A stretch of DNA of 64,000 nucleotides from Streptomyces xanthophaeus (GTDB taxonomy: Bacteria > Actinomycetota > Actinomycetes > Streptomycetales > Streptomycetaceae), in the NCBI RefSeq assembly GCF_000725805.1, contig NZ_JOFT01000009.1, forward strand, positions 186,001-250,000. The letters run 5' to 3'. The notes under the pieces were generated by a model, which saw only the letters and a program-made list of their open reading frames with translations, searched no databases and was not told the origin of the DNA. The translations under genes were made by a program, and so were the position numbers. Position 1 is the first letter of the stretch. The number at the start of each line of letters is the position of its first letter. Positions 18,164 to 26,336 of the stretch are shown piece after piece.

Positions 18164-18910
18164 GTGAGCCAGCCGGAGATGCAGCCCGAGGGGCCACCCC
18201 GGGATCCCCGGGAGGAGGTCGGCGGGCCGATGGCGGCTGGCGACCTGACCGGGCGGCCCTTCCCCCTGGGGGACTGGGGCGAGCCCGCCGAGCGGCTCGA
18301 CGAGCTCTACCGGCGGGTCGAGGCCGATGCGCTGCGCACCGCCGAGTGGTACCTGTCCGACCGGGCGCGCAAGCGCCGGGGGGCCCGCGTGCTGCGGGCC
18401 GGTGCGGCCGTGGGCGCCGTCACGGGCGCCGCGCTGCCCCTGCTGGAGCTGACGGGCTCGGTGCCGGGTGCGTCGGCGTACGGGTACCTGGCGCTGCTGT
18501 TCGGCGCGGCCGCCCTGGCCTGCGACCGCTTCTTCGGGCTCACCTCCGGGTGGATGCGCAACGTGGCGACCGCCCAGGCGGTGCAGCGGCGGCTCCAGAC
18601 GCTGCAGTTCGACTGGGCCTCGGAGAACGTGCGCGAGGTCCTCGGCCCGACCGAGGGCACGGCGAGCGAGGCCGCCGAGCGGTGCCTGACCGTGCTGCGC
18701 CGGTTCTCGGAGGACATCACCGAGCTGGTGCGCTCGGAGACGGCGGACTGGATGGTGGAGTTCCGCGCAGGGTCCGCCCCCCTGGTGATGCAGTCCCTGG
18801 GCGCCTCCGCGACGCGCACGGAGGCGGGCGTCCCGCCGGCCCGCTTCCCGCTCCCGCCCGGCACCCGGCCGAACATGCCCCGCCAGCGCCCGCCGGAGCA
18901 GCCTCGCTAG
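18164..18910 (+). CDS. SLATT domain-containing membrane protein
   Basis: 248-aa protein with the SLATT layout. An N-terminal Pro/Gly segment leads to an amphipathic helix region (RLDELYRRVEADALRTAEWY, about 48-67), two membrane helices (about 83-103 and 110-126, ending DRFFGLTSGWMR) and a helical cytoplasmic C-terminus (SEAAERCLTVLRRFSEDITE). SLATT proteins are proposed pore-forming effectors in nucleotide-signalled defence, but solitary core-genome copies such as this one have no tested role. GTG start at 18164 with GAGGGAG upstream. Divergent from ybaB. Confidence 0.82.
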   Translation: MSQPEMQPEGPPRDPREEVGGPMAAGDLTGRPFPLGDWGEPAERLDELYRRVEADALRTAEWYLSDRARKRRGARVLRAGAAVGAVTGAALPLLELTGSVPGASAYGYLALLFGAAALACDRFFGLTSGWMRNVATAQAVQRRLQTLQFDWASENVREVLGPTEGTASEAAERCLTVLRRFSEDITELVRSETADWMVEFRAGSAPLVMQSLGASATRTEAGVPPARFPLPPGTRPNMPRQRPPEQPR

Positions 18911-18935
18911 TGCTGTGACCTTTCGGCCACAGCAC
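18910..18935 (+). terminator. Hairpin after SLATT gene
   Basis: 8-bp inverted repeat GTGCTGTG/CACAGCAC (arms 18910-18917 and 18928-18935) starting at the last base of the stop codon, between two convergent genes. Confidence 0.55.
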
Positions 18936-18970
18936 GGGAGGCGACGGGCGCCGCGGGGCAGGACCGGACC

Positions 18971-19621
18971 TCAGCTGAAGATGATCATCGAGCCCTGCCC
19001 GAGGCTCCGCGTCGCGGCCGCGTGCAGCCCGAGCCAGACGTGCCGCTCACGGGCGAAGGGACTGTCGTCGTACGGGATCGGCCCGGCGGGCTCCTCCAGC
19101 GAGGTCGGCCGCCCGGGCGGAGCCGGGGCGGCGGGCGGGTTCCCCGGGTCTATCCCGATGACGGGCGCCACGAAGGCCAGCTCCCGCAGCAGCCCCTGCG
19201 CGGACCCCAGCGGCCCTCCACCGGCCAGCAGCTCCTCGTTCGCCAGCGGGGCCGCGAAGTCCACCGGCACGTAGGCCCCGGCGTGGTCGTAGTGCCACAC
19301 CAGGTGCGACTGCTGGGCCGTGGGCTCGAACATCTCCAGCAGCTGCTCGTAGTCCCCGCCCAGCTCGTCCACCGGGGTCACCGGCAGGCCGCAGACCTGG
19401 AGCAGGTACGCCCGCCGGAGGAAGTGCAGGGCGTCGTAGTCGAAACCGGCGACCGGGGCGACATCGCCGCTCAGGCCCGGCATGTAGGCGAACACGGGCA
19501 CGGACGGCAGTCCGGCCTCGCCCAGCGCCTTGTCGTACGCGGCGATCTCCTCCGCGAAGGGGTTGTCGGGGCTGTGGCACAGCACATCGACAAGGGGGAC
19601 CAGCCACAGGTCACAGGCCAC
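18971..19621 (-). CDS. Conserved hypothetical protein, about 216 aa
   Basis: Soluble protein I do not assign to a family. Visible features are LVDVLCHSPDNPFAEEIAAY near the start, AGFDYDALHFLRRAYLLQVC, a WHYDHAGAYVPVDF segment and a conserved-looking C-terminus (DDSPFARERHVWLGLHAAAT). The start is uncertain: GTG at 19621 has GGAGG just upstream. It converges on the SLATT gene. No motif points to catalysis. Confidence 0.7.
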   Translation of the reverse strand: MACDLWLVPLVDVLCHSPDNPFAEEIAAYDKALGEAGLPSVPVFAYMPGLSGDVAPVAGFDYDALHFLRRAYLLQVCGLPVTPVDELGGDYEQLLEMFEPTAQQSHLVWHYDHAGAYVPVDFAAPLANEELLAGGGPLGSAQGLLRELAFVAPVIGIDPGNPPAAPAPPGRPTSLEEPAGPIPYDDSPFARERHVWLGLHAAATRSLGQGSMIIFS

Positions 19622-19699
19622 GCGGCCTCCGATCAGTCGTTGCCGCCGATCGGGCCAGCGTAATGCGCCGGACACGCTCCGCGAAGGGGTGCGCAGAAC

Positions 19700-19723
19700 C
19701 TGAGTCACGAGAGGGTGACTCAG
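19700..19723 (-). terminator. Hairpin across the GntR stop codon
   Basis: Perfect 9-bp inverted repeat CTGAGTCAC/GTGACTCAG with a 6-base loop; its upstream arm contains the GntR gene stop codon. Probably an intrinsic terminator. Confidence 0.6.
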
Positions 19724-20385
19724 AGTGCGGCGGCCCAGTCCAGCCCGTGCTGGTTGTAGTCCTGCACGAGGCGCCGCACCTCGTCGGCGTCCGCCAGCGT
19801 CACGGCGTCCACCAGCTCGCCGTGCCGGTCCCACAGGGCGGCCCGCAGCTGCGGCTCGCGCTGGAGGTGCGGGACGGCGAAGACCCAGCACTGCACCCGG
19901 ATGCGGTGCAGGAACTCGGAGATGTAGGTGTTGCCGACCAGCCCGCTCAGCTCCCGCCAGAACCGCAGGTCGTAGCCGATCAGCACCTCCAGCGAACCGC
20001 TGTGCGCGGCCCTGCGCGCCTCCTCGGCCCGGCGGCGCACCGACACCAGCATCTCGCCGGACCCGGGAGCGGTGCCGCGCTCGGCGAGCCGCAGGAAGAT
20101 CCCGTCCACCACCAGGGAGCGGGCCTCGACCATGCCGCGGAAGTCGTCGACGGAGTAGACCCGCACCCGGAAGCCCCGGTGCTGGACGAGTTCGAGCAGC
20201 CCCTGCGCCGAGAGGTCCACGAGGGCCTCGCGCACGGGGGTGGCGGAGACCTCGTACTGCTCGGCGATCTGCTTGACCGTGAACTCGGTGCCCGGCGGCA
20301 GACGTCCCGCGAGCACCTCGTCACGCAGCGCGTCCGCGATCTGCTGGCGAAGTGTGTTGCGGGTGACAGCTCCGCTGCCTGGCAT
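19720..20385 (-). CDS. GntR family transcriptional regulator (FCD type)
   Basis: 221-aa regulator. The winged helix-turn-helix covers about residues 10-75 (LRQQIADALRDEVLAGRLPP, then GTEFTVKQIAEQYEVSATPV and REAL). A helical FCD-type effector domain follows (90-215), with DLRFWRELSGLVGN and Asp/His positions typical of metal/ligand pockets. FCD members sense carboxylic or amino acids. It lies just downstream of a class III aminotransferase gene on the same strand and may regulate it. AGGAGA precedes the ATG. Direct repeats in its promoter region suggest autoregulation. Confidence 0.9.
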   Translation of the reverse strand: MPGSGAVTRNTLRQQIADALRDEVLAGRLPPGTEFTVKQIAEQYEVSATPVREALVDLSAQGLLELVQHRGFRVRVYSVDDFRGMVEARSLVVDGIFLRLAERGTAPGSGEMLVSVRRRAEEARRAAHSGSLEVLIGYDLRFWRELSGLVGNTYISEFLHRIRVQCWVFAVPHLQREPQLRAALWDRHGELVDAVTLADADEVRRLVQDYNQHGLDWAAAL

Positions 20386-20459
20386 AGGGGTCCGTCTCCT
20401 GTCGTAGGACTCCGGACACCTTAGGCCAGGCAGCGCGGCCGAAACCGAACGGTTCGTGG

Positions 20460-20491
20460 CCGTTATGCGGATTTAACGCCCGTTATGCGGA
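20460..20491. promoter_or_regulatory. 12-bp direct repeat pair, candidate GntR operator
   Basis: CCGTTATGCGGA occurs at 20460-20471 and again at 20480-20491, a 20-bp period (two helical turns). The copies lie in the gap upstream of the GntR gene. They are AT-richer than the surroundings. Confidence 0.6.
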
Positions 20492-20532
20492 CGAGAACCG
20501 GCCACCACCGCGCTGCCGTACCGACCGCCCGG

Positions 20533-21906
20533 TCAGCCGGCCGTGGTGTGCCGGTCGGCGACCGTCAGCGCCTCGTCCAGCAGGGCCAGGCCCTCCTTGG
20601 CCTCCGTCTCCGTGATGTTGCACGGGGGGACGACGTGGGTGCGGTTCATGTTGACGAAGGGCCACAGGCCGGACGCCTTGCAGGCCGCGGCGAATTCGGC
20701 CATCGGCGCGTTGGCGGCGCCGGAGGCGTTGTACGGCACGAGCGGCTCCCGCGTCTCCTTGTCCCGTACGAGCTCCAGCGCCCAGAAGGCGCCCAGGCCC
20801 CGGACCTCCCCGACCGAGGGGTGCCGCTCGGCGATCTCGGCGAGCGCGGGGCCGATGACGTCCTGCCCGAGGCGGGCGGCGTGCTCGACGACGCCCTCCT
20901 CCTCCATGGTGTTGATCGTGGCGACGGCGGCGGCGCAGGCCAGGGGGTGGCCGGAGTACGTCAGCCCGCCGGGGTACGGGCGCGTGGCGAAGGTCTCGGC
21001 CACGGCGGCGGAGATCGCGACCCCGCCCAGCGGTACGTAGCCGCTGTTCACGCCCTTGGCGAAGGTGATCAGGTCGGGAGTGACCCCCCAGTGGTCGGCG
21101 GCGAACCACGCGCCGGTGCGGCCGAACCCGGACATGACCTCGTCCAGCACGAAGACGATGCCGTGGCGGTCGCAGAGCTCGCGCACGCCCGCGAGGTAGC
21201 CGGGCGGCGGGGTCATGATCCCCGCGGTGCCCGGCACGCTCTCCAGGATGATCGCCGCGATCGTCTGCGGGCCCTCGAAGGCGATGGTGTCGGCGAGGTG
21301 GGTGAGGGCGCGGGCGTACTCCTCGGCCTCGGAGGTGGCGTGGAAGGCCGACCGGTAGAGGTACGGGCCCCAGAAGTGGACGACACCGGCCGCGGCCGTG
21401 TCCGAGGGCCAGCGGCGCGGGTCACCGGTCAGGTTGATGGCGGCGGCGGTGGCCCCGTGGTACGAGCGGTAGGTGGACAGCACCTTCTGCCGGCCCGTGT
21501 GCAGCCGGGCCATGCGGACGGCGTTCTCCACGGCCTCGGCGCCGCCGTTGGTGAAGAAGACCTTGTCCAGGCCGTCCGGGGTCCGCTCGGCGATGAGGCG
21601 TGCGGCCTCGGAGCGGACGTCGACGGCGAAGCCGGGCGCGAGGGTGCAGAGCCGGGCGGCCTGCTCCTGGATCGCGGCGACGACCTTGGGGTGCTGGTGG
21701 CCGATGTTGGTGTTCACCAGCTGGGAGGAGAAATCGAGGAAGCGGTTGCCGTCGTAGTCCCAGAAGTACGAACCCTCGGCCCCGGCGACGGCGAGCGGAT
21801 CGATCAGGGCCTGGGCGGACCAGGAGTGGAAGACATGCTTCCGGTCGGCGTCCTTGACTGCGGCACCGGCGAGCGGGTCGGTGTGCGGGGTGACATGAGG
21901 GGTCAT
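20533..21906 (-). CDS. Class III PLP-dependent aminotransferase
   Basis: 457-aa fold-type I aminotransferase of the omega-amino-acid group. Landmarks are the N-terminal HVFHSWSAQALIDPL, GGAEAVENAVRMAR (PLP phosphate contact), STYRSYHGATAA, VLDEVMSGFGRTG with the PLP-binding Asp, and ITFAKGVNSGYVPLGG with the Schiff-base Lys. HSWSAQ at the start resembles taurine/beta-alanine:pyruvate aminotransferases, but the substrate is not certain. It is followed at 147 bp by a GntR regulator. Confidence 0.9.
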   Translation of the reverse strand: MTPHVTPHTDPLAGAAVKDADRKHVFHSWSAQALIDPLAVAGAEGSYFWDYDGNRFLDFSSQLVNTNIGHQHPKVVAAIQEQAARLCTLAPGFAVDVRSEAARLIAERTPDGLDKVFFTNGGAEAVENAVRMARLHTGRQKVLSTYRSYHGATAAAINLTGDPRRWPSDTAAAGVVHFWGPYLYRSAFHATSEAEEYARALTHLADTIAFEGPQTIAAIILESVPGTAGIMTPPPGYLAGVRELCDRHGIVFVLDEVMSGFGRTGAWFAADHWGVTPDLITFAKGVNSGYVPLGGVAISAAVAETFATRPYPGGLTYSGHPLACAAAVATINTMEEEGVVEHAARLGQDVIGPALAEIAERHPSVGEVRGLGAFWALELVRDKETREPLVPYNASGAANAPMAEFAAACKASGLWPFVNMNRTHVVPPCNITETEAKEGLALLDEALTVADRHTTAG

Positions 21907-22014
21907 GCCGTCACGTTAGAAGTGCGCAGGTGGGACGGGACATCGGCGGACTGTCTGCGGCTGGGGTGCCGGTCTCGGCAGTCTGTCTCCCGGCCGGGCG
22001 GTGCGAAGGGGTCA

Positions 22015-22052
22015 TTGACAGCATGCTGTCGATATGACAGTCTCTTGTCATA
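22015..22052 (+). promoter_or_regulatory. Dyads overlapping a -35 element, probable MarR operator
   Basis: Upstream of the DJ-1/MarR operon. TTGACA at 22015-22020 looks like a -35 hexamer. It overlaps a perfect 14-bp palindrome GACAGCATGCTGTC (22017-22030). A second dyad, TATGACA/TGTCATA (22033-22039, 22046-22052), follows at once. Two adjacent dyads at a promoter fit repression by the MarR protein encoded in the operon. Confidence 0.7.
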
Positions 22053-22095
22053 AGCAGAGCACGCTGGATCCGACCAACCACCGGAGGCGAGCACG

Positions 22096-22767
22096 ATGAG
22101 CGGGACCCCGCAGCACGACCAGAACCAGGCCCAGGCCCACCCCCAGGCTCACGACAAGCCCGTCCACCTCGCGGTGTACGACACGTACGCGGACTGGGAG
22201 ACCGGCCACACGACCGCGCACCTGACCCAGCGCGGCCACCGGATCGTCACGGTCGGACCCGCCGCGGAGCGGCCCGTCACCACGATGGGCGGCGTCCGGA
22301 TCCAGCCCGACCTGGCCCTGGCCGAGCTGCGGCCCGAGGACTCCTCGCTGCTGATCCTGACCGGCGCCTCCCTCTGGGACACCGGTGACGACCTCGCACC
22401 CTTCGCGGCCAAGGCCGCGGAGTTCCTGGCCGCCGGGGTCCCGGTCGCGGCGATCTGCGGGGCCACGGCGGGGCTGGCCCGGGCGGGGCTGCTGGACGGC
22501 CGGGCCCACACCAGCGGCGCCTCCTTCTACCTGGCGCAGCAGCCGGGCTACGCGGGCGCCGGGCACTACGTCGAGGCCGATACGGTGACCGACGGCAACC
22601 TGATCACGGCGGGGCCGACGGAACCGGTGGCGTTCGCCCGCGAGGTCTTCGCACGGCTCGGCGCGTACAAGCCGGAGGTGCTGGACGCGTGGTACCGGCT
22701 CTTCCACGACTCGGACGAGAGCGCGTACCCGGTCCTGATGGCAGCGGCGGAGTCCGGCGATGCCTGA
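22096..22767 (+). CDS. DJ-1/PfpI family protein
   Basis: 223-aa DJ-1/PfpI-like protein. The nucleophile-elbow Cys sits in VAAICGATAGLARAGLLDG, and the domain includes LLILTGASLWDTGDDLAPF. It resembles type 1 glutamine amidotransferase-like/glyoxalase III or stress proteins of the superfamily; the precise activity is not known. The His/Gln/Ala-rich N-terminus (about 15 residues) is disordered. GGAGG lies six bases before the ATG. It overlaps the following MarR gene by 8 bp. Confidence 0.88.
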   Translation: MSGTPQHDQNQAQAHPQAHDKPVHLAVYDTYADWETGHTTAHLTQRGHRIVTVGPAAERPVTTMGGVRIQPDLALAELRPEDSSLLILTGASLWDTGDDLAPFAAKAAEFLAAGVPVAAICGATAGLARAGLLDGRAHTSGASFYLAQQPGYAGAGHYVEADTVTDGNLITAGPTEPVAFAREVFARLGAYKPEVLDAWYRLFHDSDESAYPVLMAAAESGDA

Positions 22768-23518
22768 ACCGGACGGGGCGGGGGCGGGGGCTCCCGGCGG
22801 GGCTGAGGCCGGAGCTCCGGACGGGGCTGAGGCTCCGGACGGGGCTGAGGCCGGAGCTCCGGACGGGGCTGAGGCCGGAGCTCCGGACGGGGCTGAGGCT
22901 CCGGGCGGGGCGGAGGCCGGGATGGCTGCGGAGGCCCGGGTGGGGACCGGGGCTCCGGACGGGGCGGGAGCCGGGGCCGGGGCGGCCGGTGGGGCCGGGG
23001 CGGAAGCCGACGCAGAGGCCGGGGCGGCGGCGCAGGCCGGGGCCGAGGCTCCGGGCGGGGCGCTGTCCGTGCGTGCCCGGCAGGACCTGCTGAGCCGTAC
23101 CGCGCTCGGGGTGTTCCGGCTGAACGGCCAGTTCCTCACCTTCTCGGAGGAGCTGGCACGCCCGGCCGGGCTGACCGCAGCCTGGTGGCAGGTCCTCGGC
23201 GCCGTGCTCCGGGAGCCGCTGCCGGTGGCAGGGATCGCCCGGACCATGGGCATCACCCGGCAGAGCGTCCAGCGCGTCGCCGACCTGCTGGCCGCCAAGG
23301 GCCTGGCGGAGTACGTGCCGAACCCGGCACACCGGCGCGCGAAACTGCTGCGCCCGACCGAGGCCGGCCGCGCGGCGGTGGCCCGGATCGGCCCGGGACA
23401 CGCCTCCCTCGCCACCCGCCTGGCGGCGGAGCTCGGCGACGAAGGCCTCGCCGAGACGGTCCGCGTCCTGGAACGCCTGACCCGGACCCTGGACACCCTG
23501 CCCCCGCCGCAGCCCTGA
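22760..23518 (+). CDS. MarR family regulator with expanded Ala/Gly-rich N-terminus
   Basis: 252-aa regulator. A normal MarR domain starts near residue 101 (LSVRARQDLLSRTALGVFRL) and contains the winged helix (VAGIARTMGITRQSVQRVAD). Residues 1-100 are low complexity, made of GAEAGAPD-type units encoded by 24-bp repeats; ordinary MarR proteins lack this part. GGAG seven bases before the ATG at 22760 supports the long form. An internal GTG at 23069, directly in front of the MarR domain, could yield a conventional protein. Co-translated with DJ-1 and probably its repressor. Confidence 0.85.
   Translation: MPEPDGAGAGAPGGAEAGAPDGAEAPDGAEAGAPDGAEAGAPDGAEAPGGAEAGMAAEARVGTGAPDGAGAGAGAAGGAGAEADAEAGAAAQAGAEAPGGALSVRARQDLLSRTALGVFRLNGQFLTFSEELARPAGLTAAWWQVLGAVLREPLPVAGIARTMGITRQSVQRVADLLAAKGLAEYVPNPAHRRAKLLRPTEAGRAAVARIGPGHASLATRLAAELGDEGLAETVRVLERLTRTLDTLPPPQP
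22799..22921. repeat. 24-bp tandem repeat coding GAEAGAPD units
   Basis: Degenerate tandem units (16 or 24 bp) of the type GGGGCTGAGGCCGGAGCTCC inside the 5' part of the MarR gene. They encode repeated GAEAGAPD/GAEAPD peptides. Confidence 0.85.
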
Positions 23519-24092
23519 CGTTGGCCGGGAGCGGAACCGGAGCCCAGGCCCCGAGCCGGAGCCCAGGCCCGGGGCTCGGGGGCCGACACTCGGGCCCGGA
23601 AGCCACGCCCGAAGGCTCGGGGCCAAAGCGAGGCCCACGCCCGGAGCCCGGGGCCCACGCCCGCTCGGGGCCGGGGCCCACGCCCGCTCGGGGCCGGGGC
23701 CAGAGCCCGCGCCTGGAGCCGGAAGCCGAACCGGAGCCCCCGACCGGGAGCCATCGCCCGAGCCGGACCCGGAGCCGGGTTCCATGGCCGGAGCCCGAGC
23801 TCCGCGCCCGGAGCCCACGACCGCGGAGCTCGGGGCCGGGGCCGGGGCCGGGCCCAGGCCCGGGCCCACACCCAGGGCCAGGGCCAGGGCCAGGGCCAAG
23901 GCCGGGGCCAAGGCCGGGGCCGGGGCCAAGGCCGGGGCCGGGGCCAAGGCCGGGACTCACCCTCCCGGGTCCTGAGCGGAGCGGAGTCCGCCCGCCGGGG
24001 GCCGCGGTACGAGTCCGCCGCGGGCAACCACCGGGCACCCGCAGCCGTCTCCTCCTCCGGGGGCCACTGGCCCCAGGGGGAGGACCGCCGGC
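23519..24092. repeat. 574-bp low-complexity GC repeat region without a gene
   Basis: No credible gene: every open frame here translates to Arg/Pro/Gly or Trp/Pro repeats. Contents include a duplicated 24-bp unit (about 23650-23697), a GGGCCA hexamer run (about 23875-23898) and several GGGGCCAAGGCC units (about 23892-23952). Many G4 runs on either strand could form quadruplexes. The last 50 bp carry the ribosome site for the kinase gene. Confidence 0.85.
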
Positions 24093-25721
24093 ATGGAACA
24101 ACTGCACCCACGGGATCCGCACCGCATCGGCCCGTACCGTCTGCTGGCCCGCCTCGGCGCGGGCGGCATGGGCCAGGTGTACCTGGCCCGTTCCGACCGG
24201 GGCCGCACCGTGGCCGTGAAGCTGGTCCACCAGGAGCTCGCCGCCCGCGAGGAGTTCCGCATCCGCTTCCGCCACGAGGTCGCCGCGGCCCGCCGGGTCG
24301 CCGGGGAGTGGACCGCTCCGGTCCTCGAAGCCGACACCGAGGCCGAGGTCCCCTGGTTCGCGACGGGCTACGTGGCCGGGCCGAGCCTGCGCCAGGTCGT
24401 GGCCCAGGACTTCGGTCCGCTGCCGGCCCGCTCCGTACGGATCCTGGCCGCGGGGCTCGCGTACGCCCTCCGGGACATCCACCGCGCGGGCCTCGTGCAC
24501 CGCGACCTGAAGCCCTCCAACGTCCTGATCACCCTCGACGGTCCCCGCGTCATCGACTTCGGCATCGCCCGCGCCCCCGCGGAGCCCGGCCACGGCCTCA
24601 CCATGGCCGGTGAACTCATCGGCTCCCCCGGCTTCATGGCTCCCGAGCAGCTCCGCGGCGAGCCCGCGACCGCCGCCTGCGACGTCTACTGCCTCGGCGC
24701 GGTCCTGGCGTACGCGGCCACCGGCCGGCTGCCCTCCGGCGAGGCCGGACGGCCCGACGGCGCCGGAGCGGAAGCGGTCCTGGCCGACGTACCGCCCGAG
24801 CTGCGCGAGCTCGTACGGGACTGCCTGCACGGGGATCCCGCGGCCCGGCCGGAGCCCTCCGAGGTGCTGACCCGGGTGGGCGCGGGGGACACCGTGGCCG
24901 ACGGGAGGGCCCTGGAACCCTGGCTTCCAGGGCTGCTGGTGGCGCAGCTAGGTCGGCAGGCCGTACAGCTGCTGGACCGCGAGGACGCGGGCCCGGACCG
25001 CATCCCCGCGGCACCTGCGGTGCCCATACCGCCCGCAGCGCCTCCCGTGCCGCCGGCACCGCCCGCACCGCCGACGCCGCCGGTGGCCGCGCCCCCGCCC
25101 CTCCCGCCGGCGGCACCCGCACCGGCCCTGTCCGGCCACCCCACTTATCCGGCGTTCGCCCCGCAGGAAGCGGAGCGCGTGGACCGCTCCCGGGCCGCGT
25201 CGACCGTCTTCCTCCTCGCGGTCGCCGTGGTCGTCGCCGTCGCGGCGGGCGGCACGGTGTACGCGGTGATGAACGGCTCGGCGGACCCCGTTCCGCCGGG
25301 CGGCGCCACGGGCGCCGCACCCGACCCGACCCGGCCCACCGGCGGCGCCGGCCCGTCCGGCTCGGCGCGAACCGGAACCCCGGCCCCGGCCCCTGCCCCC
25401 GGCGCGCTCCCCGAGGCGTACCTCGGAACCTGGCGGGCCACCACCGGCACGCAGACCTGGCAGCTCACCCTCGGCCCGGGCGTCGTCGGCGAGCCGGTGA
25501 TGACCCTGAGCGTCCAGGACCCCGCCTTCGCCTGCACCTGGCGGGCCGCGCTGCGCAGCGCCCCCGACCCTGTGGAACTCGACGCCTCCACCGTCACCTC
25601 CGGCGCCCCTCCCACGTGCAGTCCGGGCAGCTGGAGCCTGCTGCGGCTGCTGCCCGACGGCAGCCTCCGGCGGGAGCTGGCGGGCGGTTCCGGCACCCCT
25701 CTCACCTACCGCAAGCAGTGA
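24093..25721 (+). CDS. Membrane Ser/Thr protein kinase (PASTA-less)
   Basis: 542-aa PknB-like kinase. The glycine loop is LGAGGMGQVYLA, the ATP Lys is in VAVKLVHQE, the catalytic loop is HRDLKPSNV, followed by VIDFGIARA and FMAPEQLRG; all key residues are present. A Pro-rich linker (about 305-350) leads to a membrane helix (about 370-392). The extracellular domain (about 440-540; YLGTWRATTGTQTWQLTL onward, with a Cys pair) is probably a small beta-barrel sensor. GGGAGGA before the ATG. It stands between the repeat region and a SnoaL-like gene. Confidence 0.92.
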   Translation: MEQLHPRDPHRIGPYRLLARLGAGGMGQVYLARSDRGRTVAVKLVHQELAAREEFRIRFRHEVAAARRVAGEWTAPVLEADTEAEVPWFATGYVAGPSLRQVVAQDFGPLPARSVRILAAGLAYALRDIHRAGLVHRDLKPSNVLITLDGPRVIDFGIARAPAEPGHGLTMAGELIGSPGFMAPEQLRGEPATAACDVYCLGAVLAYAATGRLPSGEAGRPDGAGAEAVLADVPPELRELVRDCLHGDPAARPEPSEVLTRVGAGDTVADGRALEPWLPGLLVAQLGRQAVQLLDREDAGPDRIPAAPAVPIPPAAPPVPPAPPAPPTPPVAAPPPLPPAAPAPALSGHPTYPAFAPQEAERVDRSRAASTVFLLAVAVVVAVAAGGTVYAVMNGSADPVPPGGATGAAPDPTRPTGGAGPSGSARTGTPAPAPAPGALPEAYLGTWRATTGTQTWQLTLGPGVVGEPVMTLSVQDPAFACTWRAALRSAPDPVELDASTVTSGAPPTCSPGSWSLLRLLPDGSLRRELAGGSGTPLTYRKQ

Positions 25722-25799
25722 CCGGCCCTTTGTGTCGAAGTCAATAAGCCTGCAGGCAGTGCTTGTTACGCCTCGCGCCCCCGGCGGACACTGCCGCAC

Positions 25800-26189
25800 A
25801 TGGAGCCGTTGAACGTAGTGGCACAACTGTGGGAGCGGATCGAAGCACGCGACTGGGACGGCGTGGCCAAGCTCATCGCCGAGGACGCGGTCATCGAATG
25901 GCCGGTGAGCGGTGAACGCATCGTGGGGCGAGCCAACTTCATCGCCGTGAACAGCGACGACGGTTTCGCGGACGAGAGATCCGTGGAACTGCTGCGGATC
26001 CTGGCCGACGGAGACCTCGTCGTCACCGAGATAGAGATGCCCCAGGACCACGTCGTCTACCGGGCGGTGTCGCTGTGGACGGTGCGGGACGGGGAGGTGG
26101 TCGCGGCGCGGGAGTACTGGACCAGCCCCGGCCAGGACCCGGCGCCCCGCTGGCGGGCGGGGTACGTGGAAGCCCTGCCGGCGGACTGA
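25800..26189 (+). CDS. SnoaL-like / NTF2-fold protein
   Basis: 129-aa single-domain protein of the nuclear-transport-factor-2-like fold. The opening WERIEARDWDGVAKLIAEDA, then VIEWPVSGERIVGRANFIAV and the C-terminal VVAAREYWTSPGQDPAPRW match the SnoaL_2 pattern. Such proteins bind or isomerise small hydrophobic molecules; no specific role can be assigned. Monocistronic in appearance. Confidence 0.85.
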   Translation: MEPLNVVAQLWERIEARDWDGVAKLIAEDAVIEWPVSGERIVGRANFIAVNSDDGFADERSVELLRILADGDLVVTEIEMPQDHVVYRAVSLWTVRDGEVVAAREYWTSPGQDPAPRWRAGYVEALPAD

Positions 26190-26292
26190 GGGCCGGGACC
26201 CGTACCCCCCGTACTACCTGAGAGCTACACAGGAACACAGCTCCGCAGCGTGACGCCGACCAGGGGTGCCGATTTCTAACTTCGGGAGCAGA

Positions 26293-26334
26293 GAAGAGCG
26301 CTGACCGCTCTTCCGGCGACCGGAGGAAGAGCGG
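26293..26334 (+). promoter_or_regulatory. Three-armed RNA element around a ribosome site
   Basis: Arm A GAAGAGCG (26293-26300), arm B CCGCTCTTCC (26305-26314) and arm C GGAAGAGCGG (26325-26334). B can pair with A (8 bp, 5-base loop) or with C (10 bp). The Shine-Dalgarno GGAGG (26322-26326) lies at the edge of arm C, just before the ATG at 26337. The two hairpins exclude each other, so the element could switch translation. Confidence 0.5.
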
Positions 26335-26336
26335 AC

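Noticed and set aside
23519-24092. Possible CRISPR array or VNTR-like locus
   Set aside because: The units are degenerate and there are no equal unique spacers or cas genes; it is simple GC repeat.
22048-24111. Minus-strand frame of 687 codons over the DJ-1/MarR genes
   Set aside because: It translates to Trp-Pro-Arg repeats and is antisense to two clear genes; it results from the GC repeats.
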